Assembly: GCA_025617375.2 (NCBI GenBank)
Contig: JAMYGW020000007.1
Span: 124,001 to 188,000, forward strand
Direction: 5' to 3'
DNA: 64,000 nucleotides
Origin: Acarospora socialis
Lineage: Eukaryota > Ascomycota > Lecanoromycetes > Acarosporales > Acarosporaceae
Made by a program: the position numbers and the translations under genes. The notes below the pieces were generated by a model. It was given only the letters and a program-made list of their open reading frames with translations, was not told the origin of the DNA and made no database searches. Shown in pieces: positions 24,352 through 36,444 of this stretch; the stretch's first letter is position 1, and each line of letters opens with the position of its first letter.

Positions 24352-24977
24352 TTGGTAGTAACTGCGAGGTCGAGTCTGGCAATCTGATTATCATTCGACA
24401 TTAACCTTATCTGTCTAAGAAGCGATTGTATATAACCATCCTCTTCCACAATTGCTCTTTGCCAACTTCAGCCCTTCCCGGCTTAGCTTGATACACAAGG
24501 TCCAAGTACCTGTATTCCAATCCTGGGTAATCTCGGTCTCTCATTCTGGTATACCCTCTTCCGCGTTCTCCTACCCTGACTGTGATGTAGTCAGTGCTTG
24601 AGACCCTACGTCGTTGACAGATCTGAGGCTTAAGATCAAGTAAGTATCTGGAAAGTAAAGAGCCTGAGGCTGTTCGTAACCCGTTACCGACTATAATAGC
24701 TGTCGAAATTTGTAGATGCATTTCATTCAACTATGCGGAATCAAGAGTTTGGTCTCTTCATTTTTGTATTGTTTGCAGGATATAACTTTCTCAGAGATAC
24801 GGAAGCGATATATACAACGGGGGACATAGCATGGCGAGCAGACCTTCCCCTCACGGCGCCGTACCAAGCCCACTCCTGCCGCAGCTGTGAAAAACTTGAT
24901 GTCCAAGCACATACCCACAGCACAGCACAGTCTATAACGTCCGTCAACCGAACGAATTCAATACCTGGATCCCATCA
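24352..24977. other. Intergenic region between convergent genes
   Basis: About 630 bases between the ends of the regulator and P450 genes. Nothing coding is supported. Confidence 0.5.
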
Positions 24978-26664
24978 CTACTCCGCCGCAAACTCTCGCC
25001 TCCACACCTTGACCGGCATCTCGCCCGGACTGAGATTAAACGCTTCCCACCTCTCCTGCTCCCAACCCTCGTACGGCAAGCGGAGCTCATACCGATGCAA
25101 CACGCTCGCCAGGAGGACGGTCTGCTCCAGATACGAGATATTGCGGCCAATACACCCCCTAGCCCCCGCACTGAAGGTGATAAAGTACGGCTGCATGTCC
25201 TTGGCATTTTCCTCGAGCCAGCGCTCGGGGCGGAAGGTCTCCGGGTCCGGGAACACGGTGGGGTCGCGGTGGGCGACGTAGGCGGAGATGCTGACGGAGG
25301 TGTTGCCGGGGACGAAGACGTCGAGGATGGTGGTGCCTTCGGGGGGCGTGCGGCGCGGGAGGCCGAAGGTGGAGGGGGGCAGCAGACGGAGGGCTTCGTC
25401 GAGGCAGGCGCGCAGGTAGGGTAGGTGGCGGACTTTGTCGTAGGGGGCGATGATTTCGGTGGGGGAGAGGACGGAGTCGAGTTCGGTACGGAGGAGGGAG
25501 AGGCAGCGGGGGTTTTTGAGCAGGAAGTACATTGCGTTGTTCATAGCGATGGCGGTGGTGTCTGTTGGTGGGAGGGTCGTCAGTCGGTGCGTTTGGATGG
25601 CATGGAGGATGGGAGGGGATAGTGCGTACCTGAACCGGCGTTCATCATGATGGCGATTTCAGCGACGATTTCGCCCCATTCGAGGTTGTTGGGGTTCCCT
25701 TCTTTATCTTCCATCAATGCGCTGAAGAAGTCGTCCAGCTTCTCGCCGGCTTGGTACCGCTTCCAGCGTTGTGTGGCACGGTGTAGAACGATATCATTCC
25801 AGTCGAGGTTGAGCTTCCACATCCTCCGATATTGCTTCGATATAAGGCTGGAGATCTTCTGCAGCTGGGGATACCACTCGTAAGCCCAGACTAACCCTGA
25901 CTGCGCTCTTGCGGTGGCATGGAGACATTCTCGGTATTTAACTTCATGCAGTGAGCCATCCATCCGCTCTGCAACGACCTTGTCGTTTCCAGCGTCGAGG
26001 AACCCAAGACGCTCGCTGAGGCCGATATCTGCAATAGCATCCAGAGTAAAGAAGTTCGTCCATGATCGATAGTCAACTGTGAGGTCCTTGGGTTCCGGGC
26101 GTGAGTACTCTTTCGGCAAGGGTGCGGTACAGCGAGCGTCAAAGCCTTTGATTAGTCTCTCGGTCTTGTCCGCCACCTTGTGTTCCCACCTCTCAAGATT
26201 CTTCAAGGCGTAGGCGCTGGACAAGACCTTTCGTTTCCGTGCATGCTCCGGCTTGTCTATCACGTCGGCCAAGTGATAGTGTGTTCCTGATAGCAGAGTG
26301 TAGAAGGTGTCTTTGAAGCATTTGGTGTTGTGTCCATAGATATCCTAGAGAGCATAAGCATAACGATGAGCAGATGGACGTCGAGTCATAGGCGTACCTT
26401 GATTGCCTTGACATCACCGTAAGATAAGGAATTAGGTCCAATGCGGACGACTGGGTGGGTTTGGTGGATTTCGAGTAATTTCTCTGATTGGAAGCCTTGG
26501 TGGGCTTCCCACATGAAAGCAAGGTTCGTAAACGCCGAGAAAGAATTCAAGCTGGGGTATCTTCGAAGGCCTTTGGGATCACGGAAATAGTCGACAATCG
26601 GTTTGAGGATAAAATAAGAGAAGAGAGTAAAAACGATGAAAGCGGCGAATAGGAAACCCAACAT
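24978..26664 (-). CDS. Cytochrome P450 monooxygenase
   Basis: Complete P450 of 521 residues in three exons (26664-26398, 26344-25630, 25561-24978). An N-terminal membrane helix (LFAAFIVFTLFSYFIL) anchors it to the ER. The C-helix shows HARKRKVLSSAYA. The I-helix motif NAGSDTTAIA spans intron 2. DEALRLLPPS carries the E-x-x-R motif, and the PERW segment follows. The heme loop FSAGARGCIGRNIS has the axial cysteine. All key residues are present. It is divergently arranged with a P450 reductase gene across about 1.05 kb, which suggests a dedicated redox pair. The substrate is unknown; the nearby PKS-NRPS and thioesterase make a tailoring role plausible. Confidence 0.94.
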
Positions 26665-27713
26665 ATTGAGGTCTTTGAGAGATGAATGCCCTGGAGGCTG
26701 TTATTTCTTTTGGTTGTGCCCCTTACCTCACCTTCAGATTTGCCCTCGAACCGCTGGCAGGGAGGTTTCAGGAAGGGATGAGGAGTGGATTAGACGGGAA
26801 ACACTTTATGCAAGGTAGTGCTCCGAGGGAAGTTGAATATATGAAGCTAAAGCTTGATTGAAAGGTGATAGAGGATTTCAACCAAGATGAAAGATCAGTA
26901 ATGAAACCACACAACTTGGGCCGAACCAGAGAAGTTAACAAGAATCTATACAATCCATCTAGATATCAAAAGAAACCTAAGGTACGAATAGGTGGGATGA
27001 TTCGGCACGTAAATCACTCCTCGACGCCGTCATTACAATGCCCAAGCCGGGAAACTAGTATCTAAAGCGAACACTCGCCATTCTGTAAGGTAGTCCTCCA
27101 CAAAGTTAGCAACGGCGAATGTTGCTTGATCGACTTGTGGGGATGAACTGTTAACAGTAAGGTATGGTAGGGCAGAGGACATGAAGGTCGGGTAAGAAGC
27201 TCTCGCTAAGAATGAGGTTAGGTAATGCGGGGCAATTGTGGGGGTGACGTTTTTTACTGCATGTGCGAATGAGGAAAGTCCCGGCGAACGAAACTGGGAG
27301 ATTCCTCCTTGTGGAAAGAAGGCTGGAAGGAATTGCCTTTCCTGAATGCGGAACATTCGCAGATCAACCATTGCGATATGCGAAAACCGATCCCTCCTAG
27401 CCCTAAGGGTGGAGGCCAAGGCTGGCAATGATGCAGGTAAAATTACCATGTCCAGCTTGCGGATGGGCTTGGCGTTGTGGGGACAGGAAGAACGGACGCC
27501 AGTATTGAAAGTTCATGAGAGATCGATTCGCGTTCTAGTCGTGGAATGGTCAAATGGTGCTCTCTTGGGGCAGAAATCTTCCGCCGTCACTCTACGCCTC
27601 CCAATTCGAGAGAATAGGGTGAGGTCCGCCATGGTCGGAATATCAACAGCACCATTCCCTCACGCCCCATTCTTCACTTTGGAACACGTCGAGCAGCAAT
27701 TGGACGTCATACT
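26665..27713. promoter_or_regulatory. Divergent promoter region between P450 and P450 reductase
   Basis: About 1.05 kb separates the start codons of the P450 and the reductase. One minus-strand frame of 138 codons (27449-27033) lies here. It has no recognisable motif and no family, so it is not called. The region probably carries both promoters. Confidence 0.5.
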
Positions 27714-29946
27714 ATGGCGAGTCCAATCCTCTCCAGCGCGGTATCGGCAAATACCTTGACAGACATTGCGAAGCTATCACAACGCGCCAGCTACGACGAC
27801 ATCTTTGTCCTGATCCTCACTCTTCTAGGACTCATTGGATACCTGCTTCGAGGCATCATCTGGGACAAGCAGGACCCTTACCACCATGTGTGGTTTGAGA
27901 GACCACAGGAATCGGAAGGGTGTGAAAGGGGGAGGGAGAAAAGAACGAGGAACATTGCTGAAAATTTGCAAGAAGCTGTTCGCACACTCTCTAATATCTC
28001 TCGCTTGAATATAATCGCGCCATTAGGAGCAAGCTGTACTGACATGGTGTGTAACGTCATAGAATAAAGACATTGTCATTTTCTGGGGCTCCCAGTCAGG
28101 TACGGCAGAGGGTTTGGCGAACCGCCTGGCCAGGGAGATCCACCTCCGGTTCGGCGTCAAGGCCCTGGCAGCAGATCTCTCCGATTACGATCCGGAAACA
28201 ATCGGATTGATTCCTGCCGGCAAGTTGACCGTCTTCATCATTGCTACTTATGGCGAGGGTGATCCAAGTGATAATACCGCCGGACTTTGGGATTGGATAA
28301 CGAAATCATCGGATCTTTTATTGCCAAACCTTCGTTATGCGGGTTTTGGACTCGGCTACCCGAACTATAAGCACTACAATCGTGTCATCGACGTGGTGAC
28401 GGACGGGCTGGACCGAGCCCAAGCGAAGAGTTTGTTGCCGATGTGTCGGGCTGATGACTCCACGGGTGGCACGCAGGAAGACTTTATGGAATGGAAAGAA
28501 TCCTTGTTTACCCTCTGTAAGGAGTTGGGCTTTGAGGAGAAGGAAATGGCGTACGAGCCGACCATTGCTGTAGTCGAGGACGATTCGATGACCGCTATAG
28601 ATTTGCATTGTGGTGAACCTGTTCCTCAGCGAGATCTATCCAAAGTGACCTCGAATTCGGAGATTCGTGCATTGCCGGTGCTAGCTGCAAAGGAACTCCT
28701 AACCTCATCAACCCGCAACTGCCTCCATATGGAGCTAGATCTCACTCCTTTTCCACAGATGAAGTACAAGACAGGGGATCATCTCGCTGTATGGCCATCA
28801 AATCCAGACATGGAGGTTGCCCGGCTGTTGAGAGTCCTTGGCCTTGACGAAAGGAAAGACATTCCAATTTCGATCAACCTCCTTGACCCTTCCGCTAAAC
28901 TGAACGTCCCGACCCCAACATCAAGGCATACTCTTTTCCGTCATTACCTCGAGATATGTGCACCTGTATCGAGAGACACCATTCTGTCCCTTATTCAGTT
29001 TGCCCCTACTCCATCCGCGAAGCTCTTCTTGACCACGCTCGGCAAGAACAAACATGCGTACGCGGAGTTGCTCAGTTCGACTCATATCAACATCGGACGC
29101 TTGCTCGAGATGGCTGTCCAAGGCAGCGGTACTTGGAACGATCTTCCACTATCTTTGGTGATCGAAAGCCTTCCTCGACTGAACCCTCGCTATTACTCTA
29201 TCTCTTCATCCTCCATCGTTCAAGCACGCCAAGCTACTATTACGGCCGTTGTCACCACTAAAACTCTCCCTCAACAACCCGACGAGCCTCTTCTCGGAGT
29301 CGCTACCAATTACCTACTAGCCCTCGAGCGATCCCTCAATCGTTCAAGCGGCGCACAACCCCACCCTCACAAGTCAACTTATCTTTTGGAAGGTCCTAAC
29401 GGCGCTTTAAAACACGGTAAGATCTACGCGCATGTCAGGAAATCAAAGTTCAAACTGCCTGTACTGTCGTCGAGTCCGATCATCATGGTCGCGGCAGGTA
29501 CAGGAATCGCGCCCTTCCGTGGCTTCCTCCAAGAACGGGCGAGGCTGAAGACCATGGGACGGCAAGTCGGGCAAATGATACTGTTTTTCGGCTGTCGACG
29601 TGCAGACGAGGACTTCCTCTACAGTAACGAGCTCCAAGAGCTGGTTGAGGCCTTTGATGGCGCTCTCAAGATCATCACGGCGTTTTCAAGGCAGCAGCAA
29701 ACGGCAACTGGAGCAAAGATGTATGTGCAAGACCGAGTCGAGGAGCATGCCGATGAAGTGTGCAAGTTTCTGATCGAGCGGGATGCTACATTCTATATCT
29801 GTGGGTCTGCGGACATGGCGCGGGAGGTCGCGAAGACGGTGGGCATCGAGTTCAAAAGGGCTCGGATGTGGGATGATGGGCGGCTACGGACGTGGCAGGA
29901 GAAGGCAAAGCGAGCCAACAAATGGCAGGAGGACGTTTGGGGGTAA
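27714..29946 (+). CDS. NADPH-cytochrome P450 reductase (diflavin)
   Basis: Two exons (27714-27977 and 28063-29946) encode about 715 residues, the normal length. An N-terminal membrane helix (DIFVLILTLLGLIGYLL) is followed by the FMN domain: FWGSQSGTAEGLANRLA, ATYGEGDPSDN and GLGYPNYKHYN. The FAD domain shows KTGDHLAVWPSN and PRYYSISSSS. NADPH-binding motifs are GTGIAPFRGFLQER and FFGCRRADEDFLY, ending near QEDVWG. The intron donor (GTTCGC) is weak, but the joined frame matches the family. It transfers electrons from NADPH to P450s at the ER. Fungi usually keep one housekeeping CPR; a copy next to a P450 in this setting may be a dedicated paralogue. Confidence 0.93.
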
Positions 29947-30301
29947 GGACTTGGGACTCTGGGTTGTCAGATTTTGTTTTGCTTCTCAACCGTCTTGGAG
30001 TCAAGGGGGTTTGAGGATGACATGGAAAGATAATCCTTCGATACATGTATATAAGGTAGTAAGGTAGTTCTATCCGTTACACTAGTATTCTTCGATCTAC
30101 CGGTACCCCAGAAGGCTCAAAGCCATCGAATGCTTAATCTTCCAAATACCTATAGTGCGCCATAACTTAGGGGTGGTTACCTAGCCTCTGTACCTACCTA
30201 GGGAGAAAGGCCCGGGGACGGTGCATCTCCAGCCCGACAGCCCGAAACCGGCGAATGACGAAGCAGAAACAGGACACGGCAAATCTCCGCCATCAGACAA
30301 T
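29947..30301. other. Short intergenic region between convergent genes
   Basis: About 355 bases between CPR and thioesterase 3' ends, with AAGGTAGTAAGGTAG repeats near 30053-30068. Nothing coding is supported. Confidence 0.5.
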
Positions 30302-31168
30302 TCATTCGATACCGACAAGAATGTCTCCGATGATCCGGCTAAGGCTGCGGACATGTTCTTTGTCGAAGGCTCTGTCGTGTTGACTGTCAACCCTAATGGT
30401 ACGGAAGTCGGAAAAACGTCCTTCCTGATTCCAGCCCATCTGTTCATCCAGGAAGCATCTCCGTACGGCAGCCTTCCGGGCACTGCTCAGGATTGATGAC
30501 GGTTGGGCGAGAGAGGAGCATTTGATCAGAGTGACGGCACTGTCATAGCCCTGACGCAAGCATTCGCTGTCGTCGGCACGGGCGATCATGGACAGACCGT
30601 TATGTATGTGCTTCCGCATTCGATTTAATATCTGGTCGGAACTGCCTCCGTCGTCTTCTTCATCGTCCTCGCTTGTGGTCCTGGACGCTGCAGCAACTAG
30701 GGCAGGAGGTGGTGGTGGCGCCGCCCGGCCTTCGGTAACGGCGGCGAATAGGAGGGAGGCCATGGCATCGTGTTCTGCACGATCGTGGAAGGGAGGGTAA
30801 ATCCCAGGGCATCCGGAATCGATCATGAGGACGTGGAGGACCGTTTCGTCCTGTTGGCGTAAGATCCTCGCCATATTTAGCGCTATCACCCCACCCATGG
30901 ACCAGCCCCCAAGCAAGTAAGGGCCAGTCGGTTGCACCTCTCGCTTGACCAGGGTCAGATACTGGTGCGCGGCGCTCTGCAGGGTCGCTGGTAGCCGATA
31001 AGATCCGTCACTATAGGCAGGCGACGTCACGCCGTAGACGGGCCGCCCGTCATCCCCCAGAGGGCTCAGCCCGAAATATGGCAAAGCGATGCCGGAGATG
31101 GCGTGCACGAGGATCAGCGGCGTGAGGGCAGACAATGGGTCGCCCTGGAGCAACATGAGAGGCTCCAT
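30302..31168 (-). CDS. Stand-alone thioesterase (PKS/NRPS thioesterase family, alpha/beta hydrolase)
   Basis: Intronless gene of 288 residues. It matches the thioesterase domains found at the end of PKS/NRPS proteins but stands alone. The strand PLILVHAISG leads to the oxyanion region. The nucleophile elbow GGWSMGG carries Ser90. VLMIDSG gives the likely acidic residue, and VDSQHDRAF near the C-terminus the catalytic histidine. A lid insertion holds a poly-proline run and an acidic SEDDEEDDGG stretch, probably flexible. Such proteins hydrolyse or edit carrier-bound intermediates. The nearest carrier proteins are in the PKS-NRPS 14 kb away, so a joint role is an inference. Confidence 0.9.
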   Translation of the reverse strand: MEPLMLLQGDPLSALTPLILVHAISGIALPYFGLSPLGDDGRPVYGVTSPAYSDGSYRLPATLQSAAHQYLTLVKREVQPTGPYLLGGWSMGGVIALNMARILRQQDETVLHVLMIDSGCPGIYPPFHDRAEHDAMASLLFAAVTEGRAAPPPPPALVAAASRTTSEDDEEDDGGSSDQILNRMRKHIHNGLSMIARADDSECLRQGYDSAVTLIKCSSLAQPSSILSSARKAAVRRCFLDEQMGWNQEGRFSDFRTIRVDSQHDRAFDKEHVRSLSRIIGDILVGIE

Positions 31169-33676
31169 TCTTCAAAGTTTATGAAACGAGTGTGCGTGTT
31201 GTTAAGTCAGACCCGGGGGAAAGTTGTCGATTGGATTGGCTAAAGATGGATGAAGAACGACACGCTTCGAGTCGAGGGCGGGCTGGCGAACACCTCATTC
31301 ACACACTCTCTCATTTGCTCACAGAATGGAGCGCGGGTGCCATAGATTTCATGTGGCCCGTCTTATACATACTGATCATACACCTGTAGCCCTCTCATTC
31401 GGACCGTACTCCGATATCTTCGACGAATTTCAGCTTCCCATCCAGCCCTGCGACCCCAATGCGGCGTCCGGTCGGACTTGCGGCACTGCGTCAGCCAGCC
31501 CACCCACCAAACCAAATGAAAATGTAACGCTCCCGCAATCCTGGCTTGCCACGAGGACATGCTGACGCCAAGGTGTATCTGCACCCTCTTCCCATCGTTT
31601 CGAACGAGCGAAAGAGGTCAAGATCAAGAGGTTCAGGGATCCTCACGAACGCCAAAGTTAGAGCAGCTTCTATAGATATCATGCTTTATCTGATTTCATC
31701 CGATGCACGCATCCGCCAGCCAGGTGATATGGTGTCTCAGCCTTGCCGTCATACACGAGATATTGTGCCTGAGGATCGAGGACCGAATGCATCCACTCCG
31801 CAGCGAGATCCTCGTACTCGTATTCGTGTCAGGTCTCACCAATGATCCATCAGGAAATTGATGACTGGGCCACGTTTCACAACTTACCCGTTCTAGTATA
31901 TCGACCGGGATGGATGTTAATCATCAACATCCCTGTTGCAGTATAAATGGGTAGATGGCTTGATGACCTGCCCTACTCTACGACCGGTTCCGACCAACTC
32001 CCCGCCGGCATCACGTCCCATTCCAATCGTCACGAGCACGACGATGGTGCTCAATTCGCCCGGGAAGATGTGCAAGGTCCTTGGGATCGGAGAAAAGATA
32101 CGGAGGATTTAAAAGAGTATTGGAAACGACAGAACTTTCACCCACACACTACTCCCACATGTGCATAAGTCGTGCATATTCGTTAAGGTAGGGTAAAAGT
32201 ATGGCAGAAGCACGAACAGCTGGCGGGAGCCTGTTGCGTACGGAGGTAGATGACGGCGGACTAACATCATCCAACAGGACCGCGGAGGGATCAGCGAAGG
32301 ATTAAACTCTCTTCAACCACGAGGGAACAGGCAACACCGACTCGAGAGACAAGGGACCGAGGATGAAACCCCAGCTACTTAGTTTACTCGTACAGCGGTT
32401 TGAATCTGTGCTGACCGACTCCTCCGACTCCTGTCATTTTGATTGGCTGTGACTGGCTTTCTGGGGCTGGGAACGGGGGAGGTATGAAGAGCTGCAGTAG
32501 TGCTTGGGGCCTACCTTAGGTAGGCTTTTAACGTAATGATGAGAGGGAGTGGGCGGCTGACTGGGCTGAGAGGCCTGTATCTGAGCAAGTTCGTTAAGTA
32601 ACTTAACGTATGTTCTCAAGCCTTAGTACCTAGGTAGGTGGTAGTAAGTGATGAAGCAAGTACTGTAGGTACCGTAGGTATGTGTAGGGAAGTTCTGCAA
32701 CGGCTTCGCTTGCAAACTACCCTTTCCCTCCCTCTCCCCTGTTTATCCCTCCTCTCTTCGACTTCATACATGTACCTTTACTCCCACCACATGTCTATGT
32801 TGCACGCTTTAGAGTACAGTAACGAATTCGGTTCTTTACCTATTACCGAAAGCTTACCTTACAGTACCTTGCTGATGGTGCAAGGTAACCTTATTCCGTC
32901 TCAGCTCAACACATGGGAGGCTCATCTCATCCTAATCGTATGCTGACAACATCACTGAACCCAGGAACACGCAACAGTAGTCAGACATCCAGAACATTGT
33001 TGACCGACCTGCAGAATCTGATGGTAATGGGGTAATGGGTCTGGAATCCTTCAGTGCTGGCTGAGGCACAGTTCACCAAAAATGCGCTCTCTGGATCAAT
33101 ACCATCGTTAACTACCTAGGTATCTGACAATAAAACGATGGGTACTATGATCTTATCTACTTTCGAAGCGGTTCGGCCACTATATACAGTAACACTCTGA
33201 CAAATCAGGAGACGTGCCACTACGGCACAGGAATGTGTGTACGAGCCCATGTACAGTATAAGCAAGGCACAGCTGCGGCTTGCCATTCAACAGAAGTGCT
33301 TATTCGCAGTGGGTGGGTGCGGTATGATTGCGGTATCGCGCAATTCGTATGAGATCTCTTGGTACTGGGCGGGCCGAGATCTAGGGTTGTTGTTGTTGTT
33401 GTTGGTTTCGTTTTTAGTGTCTTCGAAGACAGCCTTCGGGGTCTTCTAGCGTCCTTCCCCAATCCTACCCTAACAGACTCCCAAGACTTCATATATCCTG
33501 GTGGTGTCCGTTCCCACATGGTTCACTCCCTCTTCCCTTCTTACACACCGTTCCCAATCTGGCCCCCAACTTGGCAGAACACCAAAAAGCAATTGAAAGC
33601 CACCAAGGCTGACGCTATAGACTGCTTGACTCAAACTACCTTATCAATACCTTGATTTCTAAGCCGCCAACTTACA
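31169..33676. promoter_or_regulatory. Long divergent intergenic region
   Basis: About 2.5 kb between the thioesterase and the Zn2Cys6 regulator. It contains AGGTA/TACCT motif clusters near 32510-32680 and pyrimidine-rich tracts before the regulator, but no gene that can be supported. Confidence 0.5.
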
Positions 33677-36292
33677 TTGATAGCCTTATATCGCCTCCCC
33701 CGCTTGAGAGAGTGTAGTCACATCTCGAATCCTTCTCATCACTCAAACTCCTCGATCAGGATGCGGAGAAGCTGCCACTTCTGCAGGTCCCGGAAGACTC
33801 GATGCAGCGGGCAGACCAAGTGTGATGCCTGTCGCGAGCGGAGTCTCGACTGCGTCTATGGCCGAGAGGCATCAAAGGGCAGGCCTCGGAGGTCTCAATC
33901 GAAACTTACCGGGTCTGTTGGCAAAGGGTCACAGTTCTGCAGGACAGAGGTCGACATGGGAAGTGGGGCTCAGGTCAATGCGTTCCAAACAGGCGACGTG
34001 GCCGCCGCAGCCAAGCTCAGACTTGAGCAGCCGCCAGCAGACCTCATGACAGCAACCTTCACGCCAAGCATCGACTCTCACGCCTCCCCGCTGACCTCTG
34101 GACAAACTCCGTCGACGTTGGCGGACAGCTTCGGGAACGGTGACAGTGTTGCCGACGAGCTCGAAGGATTCTACCGTCTTAACTTTCCGGATGAGGAGTT
34201 GGGACAGGAGAGGAGTCCCTTTCAGAAGGCTGCCGCTGCCTTCAAACGCGACGGTAGCCATTCACCGTCGCCGTCAAGGTCACACAGCTTGAACACCCGG
34301 CCTTCTTTCGTCACTCCAGTATCACCTGCCACGAACCACGACGCTCTGTTCTCTGTGATCATGCAGGAGCTTGTCGAGATGTTGGCTGTCAAATTTGGGA
34401 AGCTTGGTTGCCATCATCTCAACGAGACCGGCCCAATCTTCTACATCCAAAGCTTAACCGAAGACACGACCAGAGGTCCATTCGAGCCATTCCCAGCCCA
34501 AGAGGATCCGATACAGGACATGGACGATCATCAAGTGTTGCAGATGATCGATGTCTGGTTCTCGATCCATCCTCTAGCCACGATCATGTCCAAGACACTA
34601 TTCTTACGGGAGTACCGAAGCAACACTCACGACCGACTATTACTCGCTGTCGTTCTCGCGGATGCCTGTTACGCTCAGGAAGGGTCGAACGCCAACGCCA
34701 GAGCTGATGCTCTCTTTCAATACGCCTCCATGGGCTTACACTCTCGATCGAAGCAGAATTGCACGCTATCCACGGCGCAAACATTGGCGTTGATTGGTTG
34801 GCATGAACTCTGCTTCACGCGCGTGCGGAGGGCTACATGCTTTATTGGGTACGCCGGGAAGATCATGTCGAAGCTCAAGACCAGTGTGGATCAGGCTCCT
34901 GCAACCGGCTTGAGTCAAATCAACGGTCTCGACGTTGGAGATGTCGAGGCGGAGTTGATCAATAACGCATATTGGGTGACGTTTGCCATCACTTTATGGG
35001 CCTTTCTGCAAGCCGATCGGCCTTTCTCCGAGTTTCTACCCAGTACCGTCCCGACAGTCTTCCCGCCGGTGGACGAGAGGTCCTCGGCCGTTGCCAAGCT
35101 CGATGTCATATCGCACAACGTCTCCACCCTACAAGTGGGCGCCCGTCGGATCCGAGAGCTCTGGCAACTGAGCCACGTCGCTTCGACAGCCGGCCACATC
35201 TACGCACTTTTACCACGAAGCAAACGAGTGCACGATGCTCGCGCGCCCCTCTCATGGCAAGCCCGTTCGCTGCATCAACTTCGTCTTCTATCCAGCCGTC
35301 ACCCGGATATGTCCGTTCTTTGCGTTCAGATACGCCGTATTCTAGCCGACGCCGCAGACCATCTCCTCCAGACGGAAACGGTCTCTTCATCTCAAAGCTA
35401 TGTCTTAACGGCTTACCAAACTGTCATCATTCATCTCTTATTCCCTCGTTCGGACATGGAAACCGATGATGTGATAGTGACCGCGAAACTGCTAGATTCT
35501 TTTGGCACCGCTGTGAAATCTCTCCTCGACGTCTTCGCTAGACTACACGGTAACGGCCGCAGCACCTTCCTCCTAGACCCCAGCTGGTGCAACACTGCCA
35601 ACATCTTCACGCTCGAGCTCGATGCCTGCGCCCGAGCTTTGGATTATATATACACACGCCTTGTCCAGAGCGCTATTGAGCACCAAACCATCTACTCCCG
35701 CCGACACGAGCTTTTCCACTTCGCCGCCACCCTGCATGCTGCGGCGAAGAGCGACAAGCTCGCCTCCGCCAGCCGTCTTCGCGTTGTCAAGAAGCAATTG
35801 AAGAAAGTCCGCATGCAGTTCGAACGACTCAGCGTCGCCGATGCACCAAGCGAAGAGAGCCAGCAGACGACAAACCCTAGCACTCCCGGACTCGGAACCC
35901 CGGCCTACGGAACACCGACCCTAGGAACTTCCACTTTGGGCACGCCAATCTCGTCAGAACCCACGTACCCGTCCGACCTTGGCGGCTCTACCCTCTCCGA
36001 CTTCGACCACCTCACAAACTTCCGGTCAGCGCCTGCACCTCCGAGCCAGATGCAAAACACCAGCGCCGCCTACCGCACCCACAACGCTTTATACGGTCCC
36101 AACACCGTCCTTAACTCCATTGAAGATAACCCTTTTTCAATAGACGATATAGGCTTCCCCAGCAACAACGCGCCATCACAGGGTCTGGGCGTGGCGGGCA
36201 TCAGTATACAATGGGATGCCGCGGCGGGAGCGGAATTTGACGAGCTGGGGCCATTGGATTTTTCCTTTATCAAAGATTGGACGCAGTTTTAG
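33677..36292 (+). CDS. Zn2Cys6 transcription factor, 871 residues, single exon
   Basis: Long uninterrupted frame. The N-terminal zinc cluster is RRSCHFCRSRKTRCSGQTKCDACRERSLDC, shown here only as its span near residues 30-60; the six cysteines have the right spacing. A basic linker (GREASKGRPRRSQSK) follows, then a central fungal-specific regulatory domain with VMQELVEMLAVKFG, FLREYR, LLLAVVLADACYA and TLALIGWHELC. The C-terminus is rich in Ser/Thr/Pro/Gly, with repeated LGTPxxGTP units, and ends in an acidic/aromatic LDFSFIKDWTQF, a likely activation region. The ATG at 33761 (MRRSCHF) is an alternative start. It lies in the metabolite locus and is a candidate pathway regulator. Confidence 0.92.
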   Translation: MIALYRLPRLRECSHISNPSHHSNSSIRMRRSCHFCRSRKTRCSGQTKCDACRERSLDCVYGREASKGRPRRSQSKLTGSVGKGSQFCRTEVDMGSGAQVNAFQTGDVAAAAKLRLEQPPADLMTATFTPSIDSHASPLTSGQTPSTLADSFGNGDSVADELEGFYRLNFPDEELGQERSPFQKAAAAFKRDGSHSPSPSRSHSLNTRPSFVTPVSPATNHDALFSVIMQELVEMLAVKFGKLGCHHLNETGPIFYIQSLTEDTTRGPFEPFPAQEDPIQDMDDHQVLQMIDVWFSIHPLATIMSKTLFLREYRSNTHDRLLLAVVLADACYAQEGSNANARADALFQYASMGLHSRSKQNCTLSTAQTLALIGWHELCFTRVRRATCFIGYAGKIMSKLKTSVDQAPATGLSQINGLDVGDVEAELINNAYWVTFAITLWAFLQADRPFSEFLPSTVPTVFPPVDERSSAVAKLDVISHNVSTLQVGARRIRELWQLSHVASTAGHIYALLPRSKRVHDARAPLSWQARSLHQLRLLSSRHPDMSVLCVQIRRILADAADHLLQTETVSSSQSYVLTAYQTVIIHLLFPRSDMETDDVIVTAKLLDSFGTAVKSLLDVFARLHGNGRSTFLLDPSWCNTANIFTLELDACARALDYIYTRLVQSAIEHQTIYSRRHELFHFAATLHAAAKSDKLASASRLRVVKKQLKKVRMQFERLSVADAPSEESQQTTNPSTPGLGTPAYGTPTLGTSTLGTPISSEPTYPSDLGGSTLSDFDHLTNFRSAPAPPSQMQNTSAAYRTHNALYGPNTVLNSIEDNPFSIDDIGFPSNNAPSQGLGVAGISIQWDAAAGAEFDELGPLDFSFIKDWTQF

Positions 36293-36444
36293 ATCTCTAT
36301 CGTTTATTTCAGGAGGCAATATGCACTGGACTAATTCGGGGAAGAAATCGAATCAAGCCAAATGAGGCAGGACAGGAAGTGTGGTGGTTGTCGATCTACA
36401 TTCCTTCCCCAAATCGCTCACTGTACTTCATATCTTTCCTTCGC

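Noticed and set aside
27033-27449. 138-codon minus-strand frame between P450 and CPR
   Set aside because: Reads smoothly but has no recognised domain, no splice context and lies in a promoter region; not enough to call.
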